A stretch of DNA of 64,000 nucleotides, taken from positions 124,001-188,000 of the forward strand of contig JAHBTN010000005.1 in assembly GCA_019638575.1 (NCBI GenBank). The letters are read 5' to 3'. Each line of letters opens with the position of its first letter. Within the stretch, counting starts at the first letter, position 1. Source of the stretch: Ferruginibacter sp. (GTDB lineage Bacteria; Bacteroidota; Bacteroidia; Chitinophagales; Chitinophagaceae). Positions 23,887 through 33,124 of this stretch are shown in pieces. The notes beneath the pieces are model-generated. The model was not told the origin of the DNA, did not search any database, and saw only the letters and a program-made list of their open reading frames with translations. The translations under genes were made by a program, and so were the position numbers.

Positions 23887-24000
23887 GCTGTTTTTTAAAT
23901 GCTTTAAAAAATTCGAAAAAAAATTTTTAGAATTCAAATCCACCTGCATCCTTATACCGTACATGAATACAAACAAATTAAAAATAATAAAATCATTTGT

Positions 24001-24561
24001 ATGAAAAAGTTTAAAAAAATTATGTTAGTAACGCTAACTGTATTGTTTGCTACTTCTTCATTTGCACAAAAAGACAATACAGTAATGGTGGGTGGCGCAC
24101 TTATGTATCCATCAAAAAACATTGTAGAAAATGCTATGAACAGTAAAGACCATACTACCCTGGTGGCAGCTGTTAAAGCCGCCGGCTTAGTAAACACTTT
24201 GCAGGGCGAAGGGCCGTTTACTGTTTTTGCTCCAACCAACAGCGCCTTTAGCATGTTGCCTGCCGGCACGGTTGATAATTTGTTGATGGAGAAAAATAGA
24301 CCAACCTTAACATCTGTATTAACTTACCATGTAGTACCTGGCCGATTGAATACTGCTGATATTGCTAAATTAATTAAAGCCGGTGGCGGAAAAGCACAGT
24401 TAAAAACAGTTTCAGGAAACAACATCTGGTTAATGATGGAAGGAAAGAAAATTGTAGTAAAAGATGAAATGGGAGGGATGGCTTATGTTACAATAAAAGA
24501 TGTTAACCAAAGCAATGGTGTGATACATGTGATAGACCATGTACTGATGCCTAAAATGTAA
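24001..24561 (+). CDS. Secreted fasciclin-domain protein
   Basis: A 186-residue exported protein (signal peptide MKKFKKIMLVTLTVLFATSSFAQ) with one FAS1 domain at about 45-184. The domain has the two conserved blocks VNTLQGEGPFTVFAPTNSAF and the C-terminal NGVIHVIDHVLMP. FAS1 domains mediate adhesion; in Bacteroidota, single-domain secreted forms often sit beside ECF sigma/anti-sigma pairs, as here. It has its own 5' region (23887-24000), AT-rich, and a terminator at 24620-24651. Confidence 0.92.
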   Translation: MKKFKKIMLVTLTVLFATSSFAQKDNTVMVGGALMYPSKNIVENAMNSKDHTTLVAAVKAAGLVNTLQGEGPFTVFAPTNSAFSMLPAGTVDNLLMEKNRPTLTSVLTYHVVPGRLNTADIAKLIKAGGGKAQLKTVSGNNIWLMMEGKKIVVKDEMGGMAYVTIKDVNQSNGVIHVIDHVLMPKM

Positions 24562-24619
24562 TGTACGATACTAAATAATTTCAATGCGGGGGGGGGTAAA
24601 GGTTTATGTCCCTATGTAT

Positions 24620-24651
24620 AATCCGGTTCTTTTTTAAGGCCGGATTTTTTT
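24620..24651 (+). terminator. Intrinsic terminator after the fasciclin gene
   Basis: AATCCGG (24620-24626) pairs with CCGGATT (24640-24646), 13-nt loop, followed by a T run. Confidence 0.75.
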
Positions 24652-24922
24652 ATACCCCGCCAAGGTTTGTGGCTCACGAAACTTTTGCTTCTTTTTTTTG
24701 CCGTCGCTTAGTTTTTAACCAGCGGCATTAGAGTGTTTTGAAGTTTGGGAAATTTTTTTCTTTGCCTGCTTTGTTTTTTTGCGTGAAAAATTTATTTCAC
24801 GCAAAACCGCAAAGTAAAACAGGCAACAAAGGTTTGGTAATTGGTTCATTTTTTCTTTGCACAACATTCACAGGGTGAGCCACCACAAAAGGGAGACTCA
24901 CCCTTCGTCACAAATCATGGTT

Positions 24923-24953
24923 AATAAATAAAAAACACCCTGCATAGGGTGTT
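24923..24953 (-). terminator. Intrinsic terminator of sucC
   Basis: AACACCCT (24934-24941) pairs with AGGGTGTT (24946-24953) around a 4-nt loop. On the minus strand it is followed by a T-rich run (24933 downward), 27 bp after the sucC stop. Confidence 0.85.
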
Positions 24954-24979
24954 GTATTTTTTAAGGTTGAAAAACTTTA

Positions 24980-26191
24980 TCAGGCAACTGCTTTATTTAC
25001 CAAAGCTGCAGCTTCGCTTAATAAAATAGCGCTTTGTACTTTCAATCCGCTTTCATCAATTAATTTTTTTGCCACATCGGCATTGGTACCTTGCAACCTT
25101 ACAATGATAGGTATGTTGATATTGCCTATAGATTGATAAGCATCAATAACTCCTTGTGCCACCCTGTCGCAACGCACAATACCGCCAAAAATATTGATGA
25201 GAATGGCTTTTACTTTTGGGTCTTTTAAAATGATACGGAAACCTGCTTCCACAGTTTCTGCATTGGCCGTACCACCTACATCAAGAAAGTTGGCAGGCTC
25301 GCCACCGCTTAGTTTTATCATATCCATAGTAGCCATGGCAAGGCCGGCACCGTTAACCATGCAACCAACATTGCCATCAAGTTTTACAAAGTTTAAATTG
25401 TAATGCCCGGCTTCTACTTCGGTGGGGTCTTCTTCTGTAATGTCTCTCAGCGATGCTATATCTTGGTGGCGCACCAATGCATTGTCATCAATATTCATTT
25501 TACAATCCACCGCAATTATTTTATCATCACTGGTTTTAAATAAGGGGTTTATTTCCAGCATGCCGCAATCGCAGCCTAAATAAGCATTGTATAGGTTGGT
25601 TACAAATTTTACACAGTTCTTAAAAGCCACGCCACTAAGGCCTAAATTAAAAGCAATTTTCCTGGCCTGGAAAGGCTCAAGGCTGCCACCGGGGAACACC
25701 CATTCCTTAAAAATTTTTTCAGGGGTATCATGCGCCACATCTTCAATATTCATCCCGCCTTCGGTACTGTACATGATTACGTTTTGCCCTCTGCTTCTGT
25801 CTAACAATATTGATAGATAAAATTCTTTTACAGGATTAGGCCCTTCATAATACACATCCTGTGCCACCAAAACTTTATTAACCAGTTTACCGGATTCGCC
25901 TGTTTGTATGGTAACAAGGGTGCCGCCTAAAATATTTTGAGCAATCTGCTTTACATCTTCAGCAGTTTTACCCACAGCCACACCACGTTGTTCGGTACCT
26001 TTAATTTTTCCTTTTCCACGTCCACCGGCATGAATTTGAGCTTTTACTACTGCAAAATTGCTACCATACTGTGTATGTATTTGTTTGTAGGCTTGTTCGG
26101 CTTCGCCCGGTGTACTGCAGGGTATGCCTTCCTGTACTGGAACATTGTATTTTTTAAGTAATTCTTTTGCCTGGTATTCGTGAAGGTTCAT
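24980..26191 (-). CDS. sucC: Succinate-CoA ligase (ADP-forming) subunit beta
   Basis: The beta subunit of succinyl-CoA synthetase, which makes ATP from succinyl-CoA in the citric acid cycle. The 403-residue protein starts [22 protein letters not shown], the family's conserved start, so I place the start at 26191 rather than at an upstream in-frame start. The ATP-grasp domain spans about 1-240 ([18 protein letters not shown] for nucleotide, [27 protein letters not shown] for Mg). The CoA-ligase domain follows ([45 protein letters not shown]). The alpha-subunit gene sucD is not adjacent, so the two subunits are encoded apart. Confidence 0.95.
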   Translation of the reverse strand: MNLHEYQAKELLKKYNVPVQEGIPCSTPGEAEQAYKQIHTQYGSNFAVVKAQIHAGGRGKGKIKGTEQRGVAVGKTAEDVKQIAQNILGGTLVTIQTGESGKLVNKVLVAQDVYYEGPNPVKEFYLSILLDRSRGQNVIMYSTEGGMNIEDVAHDTPEKIFKEWVFPGGSLEPFQARKIAFNLGLSGVAFKNCVKFVTNLYNAYLGCDCGMLEINPLFKTSDDKIIAVDCKMNIDDNALVRHQDIASLRDITEEDPTEVEAGHYNLNFVKLDGNVGCMVNGAGLAMATMDMIKLSGGEPANFLDVGGTANAETVEAGFRIILKDPKVKAILINIFGGIVRCDRVAQGVIDAYQSIGNINIPIIVRLQGTNADVAKKLIDESGLKVQSAILLSEAAALVNKAVA

Positions 26192-26340
26192 AACATAAAA
26201 AATTTTGGCGAAGATAAGCAATCTGTACGGAGTTTTACATTACCCATATAATGTTTGAGCAATAAAATTGATTTATATAAACACATACAATTAAAAACTT
26301 TTCATCTATTTTGTGAACATTCCTTTAACGTATCTTATCT

Positions 26341-26348
26341 TACCTTTG
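26341..26348 (+). promoter_or_regulatory. Candidate -7 promoter box of the purine nucleoside phosphorylase gene
   Basis: TACCTTTG matches TAnnTTTG, 21 bp before the ATG at 26369. No well-spaced TTTG was found upstream. Confidence 0.35.
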
Positions 26349-26368
26349 AAACTTTAAAATGATAGATT

Positions 26369-27181
26369 ATGATGTTGAAAATTACTGAAGCAGTAAATTT
26401 TATTAAATCCAAATACAGCCCCCAACCGGCTGTGGGCATAGTGCTGGGCAGTGGCCTGGGCAGTTTTGTAAATGAAATTAAGATAGAAGCGGAGATAGCT
26501 TATGGCGATATTCCTCACTTCCCGGTAAGCACAGTAGAAGGCCATAGCGGTAAACTTATTTTTGGTGAACTGGGTGGTAAAAAAATTGTTGCCATGGCCG
26601 GCCGTTTTCATTTATATGAAGGCTATTCACCCGAGCAAACTGTATTCCCCATCAGGGTGATGAAATTTTTAGGAATAGAAACTTTATTGATTAGTAATGC
26701 TGCAGGTGGCGTTAATCCTGCGTTCCAGGTGGGCGACCTGATGATTATCACCGACCACATCAGCCAGTTGGCGCCCAATCCGCTTATAGGAAAAAATTAT
26801 AAAGAGCTGGGCCCACGGTTCCCGGATATGAGTGAACCTTATAAGAAACACCTTATCAGCAAAATGAAAAAAATTGCCGCCGATAAAAATATTAAAGTAC
26901 GAGAAGGAGTTTATGTGGCAGTAACAGGCCCCACGTTTGAAACAAGAGCAGAGTATAAGATGATACTTACTTTAGGTGGTGATGCAGTGGGTATGAGTAC
27001 TGTACAGGAAGTGATAACTGCAGTACACATGGGCTTACCGGTATTTGCTATGAGTGTGATAACCGATGTGGGCATACGTGAAGAAGAAAATACTATTACG
27101 CACGAAGAAGTATTGCAGGCTGCAAAAGATGCCGAGCCAAATTTTAAAGCGCTGTTTTGCGAATTGATTGCTCAACTTTAA
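26369..27181 (+). CDS. Purine nucleoside phosphorylase, type I (trimeric, PNP/MTAP family)
   Basis: Phosphorolysis of inosine/guanosine-type nucleosides to base and ribose 1-phosphate, cytoplasmic. The 270 residues show GIVLGSGLGSFVNEI (phosphate loop), TVEGHSGKLIFGELGGKKIVAMAGRFHLYEGYSPEQTVFPIRVMKFLG and SNAAGGVNPAFQVGDLMIITDHI. Near the C-terminus are GPTFETRAEYKMILTLGGDAVGMSTVQEVI and SVITDVG. These fit the low-molecular-mass trimeric family. The stop overlaps the start of the porin gene by one base (TAATG). Confidence 0.94.
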   Translation: MMLKITEAVNFIKSKYSPQPAVGIVLGSGLGSFVNEIKIEAEIAYGDIPHFPVSTVEGHSGKLIFGELGGKKIVAMAGRFHLYEGYSPEQTVFPIRVMKFLGIETLLISNAAGGVNPAFQVGDLMIITDHISQLAPNPLIGKNYKELGPRFPDMSEPYKKHLISKMKKIAADKNIKVREGVYVAVTGPTFETRAEYKMILTLGGDAVGMSTVQEVITAVHMGLPVFAMSVITDVGIREEENTITHEEVLQAAKDAEPNFKALFCELIAQL

Positions 27182-29190
27182 TGGCACCAATGAAGCCGAT
27201 TGTTACGCTGATAATATTTGTTTTCTACTGCCAGGCCACTCATGCCCAGGAGACTGAAATACTTAATAAAATTGGCAACCGTGTACGAAATATTGGCAAT
27301 AGCGGCAACAGGTCGGATACCATCAGTTTCGAACACAGGGATGATAAAAAAGATTCTATCGGTATTTATTATAAGTATCTCGATTCTATCCGAAGCATTC
27401 CTTTCGATTCAAGCATCAACGATTTTGATAAATATTTCTCTGTACCATCCTATTATCAATATCTTGGCAACAATGGCGCTGCTGCTTATCCTATAATTTA
27501 TCAGCCAAATGCCAAACCCGGTTGGGATGCAGGTTTTCATGCGTATGATGTGTACCGGTTTAAACTGGAAGAATCGAAATTTTATAAAACCAACAGGCCT
27601 TTTTCGCAATTGTGTTATCAACTGGCTTCGGGTAAGGAGCAAATGATAAAAGCTTTTCATACTCAAAATCCACGTCCCAATATTGGTTTTGGATTTGATT
27701 ACCGGCTGATAAGTGCGCCGGGATTTTTTGTTACTCAAAACACTAATCATAAAAGTTACCGGTTGTTTGGCAATTACCAGGGTAAAAGAAAAAGATATGC
27801 AGCCTATTTAATTTTGTTGGGCAATACCATCAAGGCTTCTGAAAACGGTGGTATTGTTGCCGATTCTTTGTTGAAGGATCCAAATTTAAAAAAGCGTTTT
27901 TCGGTACCTGTTAACCTCGGCAATGCAAGTTTGTACGAACCCAATCCTTTTCAATCAAGTGTATCTACCGGGAATATTTATAAAGACTTTACTGTTTTTG
28001 TAAGGCAATCTTATCATATTGGCAAAAAAGATTCAATAGCCATCAACGATTCAACCACCGAATACCTGTTTTATCCAAAACTACGGGCACAGCATAGTTT
28101 TACTTACAGCACTTATAATTATTTGTACAAAGATGATAAAGCCGATACAGCTGTATATAAAAACTGGTACGATACCATTGTAAAGATTGGAACCGATAGT
28201 TTTTTTGTTAGAGAAAAATGGTCGGTGATGAGCAATGACTTAAGTTTGTTCCAGTTTCCGGATACAAAAAACTCGGGACAGTTTATATCTGCAGGGGTAA
28301 AATTTGAAAATATAAAGGCTCAGCTTAAAAACGGCACCAGGAATTTTTACAATTTTATCATACATGGCGAATACCGCAATAAAACCCGTAACAAGTTATG
28401 GGATGTGCTGGCCAAAGGAGAGTTTTATGTAAATGGCCTTAACGGTGGCGATTATAGTATTTATGCCACTATTGCCCGGCACCTGAATAATAAACTGGGC
28501 GATATAGGTTTGTATTTTAAAAACGTAAACAGGTCGCCTTCATTTATTTTCGACAATGCATCCAGCTTTAATTTTAATAATGCAGGTATCAGTAAAAAAG
28601 AAAATATTATATCATTTGGAGCCGAAATAAATAACCGTTTTATAAAACTTAGTTTTAAAAATCATATCATCAGCAACCTGGCTTATTTTACCGATTATTA
28701 TCATACGGCCACAAGCAGCAGGCTGATAAACCTGTTGCAATTATCTGCATCAAAAAAAATAAAAATTACCAGGTACTGGAACTTATATGCCGATATCACT
28801 TTTCAGCAAACCGATGGCAGCGCACCAATAAAAGTTCCATTGCTGTTTACCCGTAACCGGCTTGCATACGAAGGCATATTTTTTAAAAACCTTAATTTAT
28901 GTACCGGTATAGAAGCAAGGTATTTTACGCCATACGAAGCATATAACTATTCGCCATTGATGGGGCAGTTTATGCCGCAGGATACTTTTAAACTGAAGAA
29001 CCTGCCCGATATCAGCGTTTTTTTAGATTTCCGCATCAAATCGTTTACGGCTTATATACGTGCCGAAAACCTTAACACTGTAAATTTTTCAAACGGCTTT
29101 GGGTTTACTAATAATAATTTTGCAGCGCCTCATTATCCTACGCAGGGATTCATCTTCAGGTTTGGTGTACAGTGGGCTTTTGTAAATTAA
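27181..29190 (+). CDS. Putative outer-membrane porin (Bacteroidota Porin_10-like)
   Basis: A 669-residue exported protein. The start at ATG 27181 overlaps the PNP stop by one base; ATG 27190 is an alternative. Both give a signal peptide ending ATHAQ. The mature part consists of alternating amphipathic strands with many aromatic girdle residues, and ends GFIFRFGVQWAFVN with a terminal aromatic/Asn typical of outer-membrane barrels. It matches the general pattern of the large 'putative porin' family of Bacteroidota; substrate unknown. Coupling with a nucleoside phosphorylase may hint at nucleoside uptake (weak inference). Confidence 0.72.
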   Translation: MAPMKPIVTLIIFVFYCQATHAQETEILNKIGNRVRNIGNSGNRSDTISFEHRDDKKDSIGIYYKYLDSIRSIPFDSSINDFDKYFSVPSYYQYLGNNGAAAYPIIYQPNAKPGWDAGFHAYDVYRFKLEESKFYKTNRPFSQLCYQLASGKEQMIKAFHTQNPRPNIGFGFDYRLISAPGFFVTQNTNHKSYRLFGNYQGKRKRYAAYLILLGNTIKASENGGIVADSLLKDPNLKKRFSVPVNLGNASLYEPNPFQSSVSTGNIYKDFTVFVRQSYHIGKKDSIAINDSTTEYLFYPKLRAQHSFTYSTYNYLYKDDKADTAVYKNWYDTIVKIGTDSFFVREKWSVMSNDLSLFQFPDTKNSGQFISAGVKFENIKAQLKNGTRNFYNFIIHGEYRNKTRNKLWDVLAKGEFYVNGLNGGDYSIYATIARHLNNKLGDIGLYFKNVNRSPSFIFDNASSFNFNNAGISKKENIISFGAEINNRFIKLSFKNHIISNLAYFTDYYHTATSSRLINLLQLSASKKIKITRYWNLYADITFQQTDGSAPIKVPLLFTRNRLAYEGIFFKNLNLCTGIEARYFTPYEAYNYSPLMGQFMPQDTFKLKNLPDISVFLDFRIKSFTAYIRAENLNTVNFSNGFGFTNNNFAAPHYPTQGFIFRFGVQWAFVN

Positions 29191-29277
29191 TGAACGAATA
29201 TTTATAATATACAAATAGCCCGGATGTTAAATATATCCTTTTAATGATTTTGGAAGCACAGATTTATTAATGTTTTG

Positions 29278-29285
29278 TACTTTTG
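29278..29285 (+). promoter_or_regulatory. Candidate -7 promoter box of the metal cluster
   Basis: TACTTTTG matches TAnnTTTG, nine bases before ATG 29294. A TTTG lies at 29249-29252, but the 25-bp spacer is long. The box supports ATG 29294 rather than 29270 as the start of the next gene. Confidence 0.35.
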
Positions 29286-29293
29286 CAGGGCAG

Positions 29294-29680
29294 ATGAAAA
29301 AAATCTATTTAGGCATATTAGCTATATTGTACATGGCCGTTTCATCGGGTGTGGCCATGGAACTGCATTATTGCATGGGCAATAAGGCCGGTATGGATTT
29401 ATACGGGTCGGCTACAGACAAATGCGGCAAGTGCGGAATGAAAGAAGATAAAACAGGCTGCTGCCATGATGAATATAAATTTTATAAGCTTAACGATTTT
29501 CATAAGAATGTTGTAAACGAAATAGATTTTTCGGCTAAAGTAATTGCCATCACTAATAATCATTTTGTTTACAATTGGCAATCGCCGGAAAATACCGCTT
29601 TAATATCCCCTGCAAATTACGCTCCACCTGATTATACGGCCCCACCGGCATGTATATTGAATTGTGTTTTCAGAATTTAG
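29294..29680 (+). CDS. HYC_CC_PP family protein (metal-associated, exported)
   Basis: A 128-residue protein named for three conserved motifs that are all visible: HYC at 25-27 (MELHYCMGN), CC at 56-57 (DKTGCCHDE) and PP near the C-terminus (APPDYTAPPAC). An extra CGKC lies at 44-47. The N-terminus (MKKIYLGILAILYMAVSSGVA) is a signal or membrane segment. The family occurs in Bacteroidota next to heavy-metal genes and has no known biochemistry. The nine Cys and several His suggest metal binding outside the cytoplasm. It heads a five-gene plus-strand metal cluster. Confidence 0.85.
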   Translation: MKKIYLGILAILYMAVSSGVAMELHYCMGNKAGMDLYGSATDKCGKCGMKEDKTGCCHDEYKFYKLNDFHKNVVNEIDFSAKVIAITNNHFVYNWQSPENTALISPANYAPPDYTAPPACILNCVFRI

Positions 29681-29758
29681 AATAAATAATCTTGCTTAAT
29701 TATTAGCTATTTTATTGGCTAAACAATACTTATTTATTCAACACAAAAAAATTATAAA

Positions 29759-30238
29759 ATGAAAACATTATCATTATTCGTTGCTGTTATATTCAGTATT
29801 TTATCATTCAATACAGCATTTGCTCAATCATCTAAAACAGAAACCATCAAAGTTTGGGGTAACTGTGGCATGTGCAAATCAACCATTGAAAAGGCAGCCA
29901 AAAAAGCCGGCGCTAAAAAAGCCGATTGGAATGAAGACACTAAAGAATTAAAAGTTACTTACGCTGTAAATAAAACTACTTCAGAAAAAATACAGCAATC
30001 AATTGCTAATAGCGGTTACGATACACAGGATTTTACAGCCGTACAATCTGCGTATGATAATTTACACAACTGCTGCAAATACGACCGCAAGGCAGATGCA
30101 ACCGAAGCCACAGCGGCAGTATATGCTTGTCCCATGAAATGCGAAAAAGATAAAACATACGACAAGCCGGGTAAATGCCCTGTTTGCGGAATGGATCTTA
30201 AGCAAAAGAAAGACAGCACCGCAGAGAATCACCAGTAA
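29759..30238 (+). CDS. Exported heavy-metal-associated (HMA) domain protein with a C-terminal heavy-metal-binding motif
   Basis: A 159-residue protein. It has a signal peptide (to about residue 23, AFAQ) and an HMA domain at about 28-95 with the metal site GNCGMC (Cys36, Cys39). A YDNLHNCCKY motif is at 99-108, and the C-terminal ACPMKCEKD...PGKCPVCGMDL matches the zinc-ribbon-like heavy-metal-binding segment also found in CusB-type proteins. A likely role is a periplasmic chaperone for copper or a similar soft metal (inference). Its HMA plus CC arrangement is repeated at the N-terminus of the TonB receptor downstream. Confidence 0.88.
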   Translation: MKTLSLFVAVIFSILSFNTAFAQSSKTETIKVWGNCGMCKSTIEKAAKKAGAKKADWNEDTKELKVTYAVNKTTSEKIQQSIANSGYDTQDFTAVQSAYDNLHNCCKYDRKADATEATAAVYACPMKCEKDKTYDKPGKCPVCGMDLKQKKDSTAENHQ

Positions 30239-30280
30239 TATTGTGTTGATACAATAACTATCAACTACAATAATTAACAA

Positions 30281-30403
30281 CCTGCGGCTAATAGGCGTAA
30301 AAAGGTTTCATCCCGGTTACTTTGGGATTAGATGTATTTCAGAAAAAAATCCGCAGGAAATATTTAAAGTGATGCAGTTGCATATTGGTTGCAACTGTAT
30401 CAC
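30281..30403 (+). promoter_or_regulatory. Structured 5' region of the HMA-TonB receptor gene
   Basis: The 230-bp gap before the receptor gene contains several stems. An outer 7-bp stem CCTGCGG/CCGCAGG (30281-30287 with 30351-30357) encloses a small hairpin ATCCC/GGGAT (30310-30314 with 30324-30328). Just 3' of it lies a 14-bp hairpin with one G-U pair and a 7-nt loop (30369-30382 with 30390-30403). No T-tract follows, so it is not a plain terminator. It does not match the cobalamin riboswitch core. Possible regulatory RNA, function unknown. Confidence 0.45.
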
Positions 30404-30477
30404 TCATTTGGATGTGGAATTAAGCAGGTTAACCGGAATAGCACCGCTTAATACTGCAACCGCAAAAATTGCAAATC

Positions 30478-33117
30478 GTGAAACAAGTAAAATATATTTG
30501 GTTACTTCTCCTGCTATTTGCAGGTAATGTATCAAAATCGCAATCAACAAATTTAACAGCTAATGACAGCACCGTTTCTTTTACTGTATTTGGCGCCTGC
30601 GAACAATGCAAAACAAGAATTGAGGAAGCTGTGCGGATGAGAACTGTAAAAAATGCTGTTTGGAATGTAGAAACCATGCAGCTTACCTTACAATACAATC
30701 CGCAAAAAATATCGCTAAAAAAAATACAGGATAAAATAATTGCTGCTGGCCACGACCTGGAAGACAGGAAAGCTAATGATAAAGTTTATGATGCTTTACC
30801 AAAATGCTGTCATTACCGTGATCTTGAAAATATAACTGCCCATACAAAACCGGGTGATACTGCTCTTGAGCAGAAAATGAATGCCGTGGTTGATTCATCA
30901 CTGGAAAAAATAAACAGCCTGCCAACAACCGGGCAGCATGGACAGCAAATTAAAGGAATGGTTTTAGAAGAAGACAATAAAGGAAATTTTAAGCCATTGC
31001 AAAATGCCAGTATTTTTTGGTTAGGTACTAACGATGGTGTACAAACAGATAAGAATGGCATCTTTAGTATAAAGCCCGATGCAATGAGCCACCGCCTTGT
31101 GGTAAGTTTTGCCGGTTATAAAGCGGATACAATTTCTGTTATTTCGAATGATGAACTGAAGATTGTACTGGCATCAAAAAATGAATTGAAAGAAGTAGTG
31201 GTTGCATCAAGGCGGCGATCAGTGTACAGCAATAACCTTACTGCTATACGCACCATGAATATGACCGGCGCCGAATTGGTGAAAGCAGCTTGTTGTAACC
31301 TTAGCGAAAGTTTTGAAACAAATCCTTCGGTGGATGTATCGTACAATGATGCAGTTACCGGGTCAAAGCAAATACAATTATTAGGTTTAAGCGGTAATTA
31401 TACACAGCTTACTGTAGAAAATTTGCCCGGCCCAAGAGGTCTTGCCACTCCATTAGGATTAAATTCAATTGCAGGGCCATGGATAGAATCGATTGAATTA
31501 ACCAAAGGCACAGGCTCGGTTGCCAATGGTTACGAAAGTATTGCCGGGCAAATAAATGTAGAACTTAAAAAACCTGAGAACAGCGATAAATTACTGGCAA
31601 ACCTGTATGTAAATGAATTAGGCAAAACCGATCTTAACCTTAACCTGTCGCAAAAAATAAATTCAAAATGGTCGGCTGGTTTATTATTGCACGATAATTT
31701 TCTTACCAATAAAAAAATTGATTTTAATAAGGATGGATTCAGGGATCAGCCAACAGGCAATACTTTTAGCATGGTAAACCGATACAGGTTTGATAACAGC
31801 AAAGGCTTGATGACACAATTTGGAATAAAAATTTTAACTGACAGGAGAACAAGCGGCGAAATAAATTTTGACCCCGGTAAAGATAAAAACACCACTAACC
31901 TGTACGGCCTTGGTATTGATATTAACCGTTACGAAGCTTTTGCTAAAATTGGCTACCTGTTTCCCGAAAAAAAATATAAAAGCATCGGCTTGCAGCTTGC
32001 TGTCATTAGCCACGAGCAGGATTCTTATTTTGGGCTTACCAACTACACCGGCAAACAAAAAACTTTTTACAGTAACCTCATTTATCAGTCAATCATAAAA
32101 ACTACTGCACATAAATTCAGGGCAGGACTTAGTTTTGTTTATGATAACTACGATGAAGATTTTAAAACAACAAAATACAAAAGAACAGAAATAGTGCCTG
32201 GCGTTTTTGGCGAATATACTTTTACGCCAAATGATAAATTTAGCGCTGTAGTTGGCTTGCGTGCCGATAATAACAGCCTTTTTGGATTTTTTGTAACACC
32301 ACGTTTAAACCTGCGCTACGAGCCTGTTAAAGGAACCATCATCAGGGGGAGTGTAGGCCGGGGGCAACGCACAGCAAATATTTTTGCAGAAAACAGCAGT
32401 GTGTTTGTAAGTGCACGCCAGGTTGATATCATTGCTTCGGGTACAGGTAAAGCTTATGGGTTAAATCCCGAAGTAGCCTGGAATAAAGGTATCAGCATCG
32501 ATCAAAAATTCAGGTTGTTTAATAATGATGCGTTATTGGTGGTAGATTTTTTCAGGAATGATTTTAGCAACCAGGTGGTTGTAGATATGGAAAATGCAAG
32601 GTTTGTAAAGTTTTATAACTTAACGGGTAAATCATTTTCGAATAGCCTGCAGGCAGAGTTAACGATTGAGCCTGCTGATAAATTTGAAGTGAGGCTGGCC
32701 TACAGGTATTTTGATGTGAAATCTACACTTGATAATAAACTGATGGAAAGGCAACTCATTTCAAAAAACCGTGCTTTTGTTAACCTTGCTTATGAAGTAA
32801 AAGGTTTTAAATTTGATTATACAGTAACCTATAATGGTAAGAAAAGGATACCTAATACACAGGCAAATATACCGGCATACCAGTTAGCAAATTATTCGCC
32901 TGCCTATGTATTGATGAATACGCAGGTTTCAAAAACTTTTGGAAAAGATAAAGCGTTGGAAGTGTATATTGGTGCCGAAAACCTTACCAATTATTTTCAG
33001 AAAGATGTTATCATCGCTGCAGCACAACCATTCAGCCAGTATTTTGATGCATCGATGGTCTGGGGGCCTATCAGCGGCAGAATGTTATATGCAGGGTTAA
33101 GGTTTAAAATTAAATAA
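30478..33117 (+). CDS. TonB-dependent outer-membrane receptor with N-terminal HMA metal-binding domain
   Basis: An 879-residue protein. It has a signal peptide (to about 21), an HMA domain at about 33-100 with Cys40-x-x-Cys43 (GACEQC), and a Cys109-Cys110 motif (YDALPKCCHY). A carboxypeptidase-like beta-sandwich (about 150-235) is followed by a plug (NPSVDVSYNDAVTGSKQIQLLGL, about 290-390) and a 22-strand-type barrel ending GLRFKIK. Receptors import metal complexes with TonB energy; a metal-binding domain on the periplasmic side is unusual and would fit capture of the imported ion. The start is GTG 30478 (MKQVKYIW); TTG 30469 in the same frame is possible. No ATG is available. Confidence 0.88.
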   Translation: MKQVKYIWLLLLLFAGNVSKSQSTNLTANDSTVSFTVFGACEQCKTRIEEAVRMRTVKNAVWNVETMQLTLQYNPQKISLKKIQDKIIAAGHDLEDRKANDKVYDALPKCCHYRDLENITAHTKPGDTALEQKMNAVVDSSLEKINSLPTTGQHGQQIKGMVLEEDNKGNFKPLQNASIFWLGTNDGVQTDKNGIFSIKPDAMSHRLVVSFAGYKADTISVISNDELKIVLASKNELKEVVVASRRRSVYSNNLTAIRTMNMTGAELVKAACCNLSESFETNPSVDVSYNDAVTGSKQIQLLGLSGNYTQLTVENLPGPRGLATPLGLNSIAGPWIESIELTKGTGSVANGYESIAGQINVELKKPENSDKLLANLYVNELGKTDLNLNLSQKINSKWSAGLLLHDNFLTNKKIDFNKDGFRDQPTGNTFSMVNRYRFDNSKGLMTQFGIKILTDRRTSGEINFDPGKDKNTTNLYGLGIDINRYEAFAKIGYLFPEKKYKSIGLQLAVISHEQDSYFGLTNYTGKQKTFYSNLIYQSIIKTTAHKFRAGLSFVYDNYDEDFKTTKYKRTEIVPGVFGEYTFTPNDKFSAVVGLRADNNSLFGFFVTPRLNLRYEPVKGTIIRGSVGRGQRTANIFAENSSVFVSARQVDIIASGTGKAYGLNPEVAWNKGISIDQKFRLFNNDALLVVDFFRNDFSNQVVVDMENARFVKFYNLTGKSFSNSLQAELTIEPADKFEVRLAYRYFDVKSTLDNKLMERQLISKNRAFVNLAYEVKGFKFDYTVTYNGKKRIPNTQANIPAYQLANYSPAYVLMNTQVSKTFGKDKALEVYIGAENLTNYFQKDVIIAAAQPFSQYFDASMVWGPISGRMLYAGLRFKIK

Positions 33118-33124
33118 GTGGTTG

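Larger units (their letters stand above)
24562..24979. other. Palindrome-rich intergenic region between fasciclin and sucC
   Basis: A 418-bp convergent intergenic region without a credible ORF. It holds a run of nine G (24588-24596) and two terminators (separate entries). A perfect 12-bp inverted repeat is centred near 24791 (24777-24788 with 24795-24806), set inside a longer imperfect hairpin from 24761 to 24827. A 9-bp inverted repeat GTGGCTCAC/GTGAGCCAC lies at 24669-24677 and 24875-24883. A further stem, GGGTGAG/CTCACCC, is at 24873-24879 and 24897-24903. The nested symmetry suggests a degenerate mobile or palindromic element, but no transposase or clear ends are seen. Confidence 0.5.

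Noticed and set aside
24588..24596. Run of nine G as a phase-variable tract
   Set aside because: It lies downstream of the fasciclin stop and not in a coding or clear promoter position, so switching of a gene is not supported.
30372..30527. 51-codon frame starting MQLHIGCNCITH within the leader of the HMA-TonB gene
   Set aside because: It overlaps the 14-bp hairpin and the receptor start in another frame, has no further recognisable feature, and is probably accidental.
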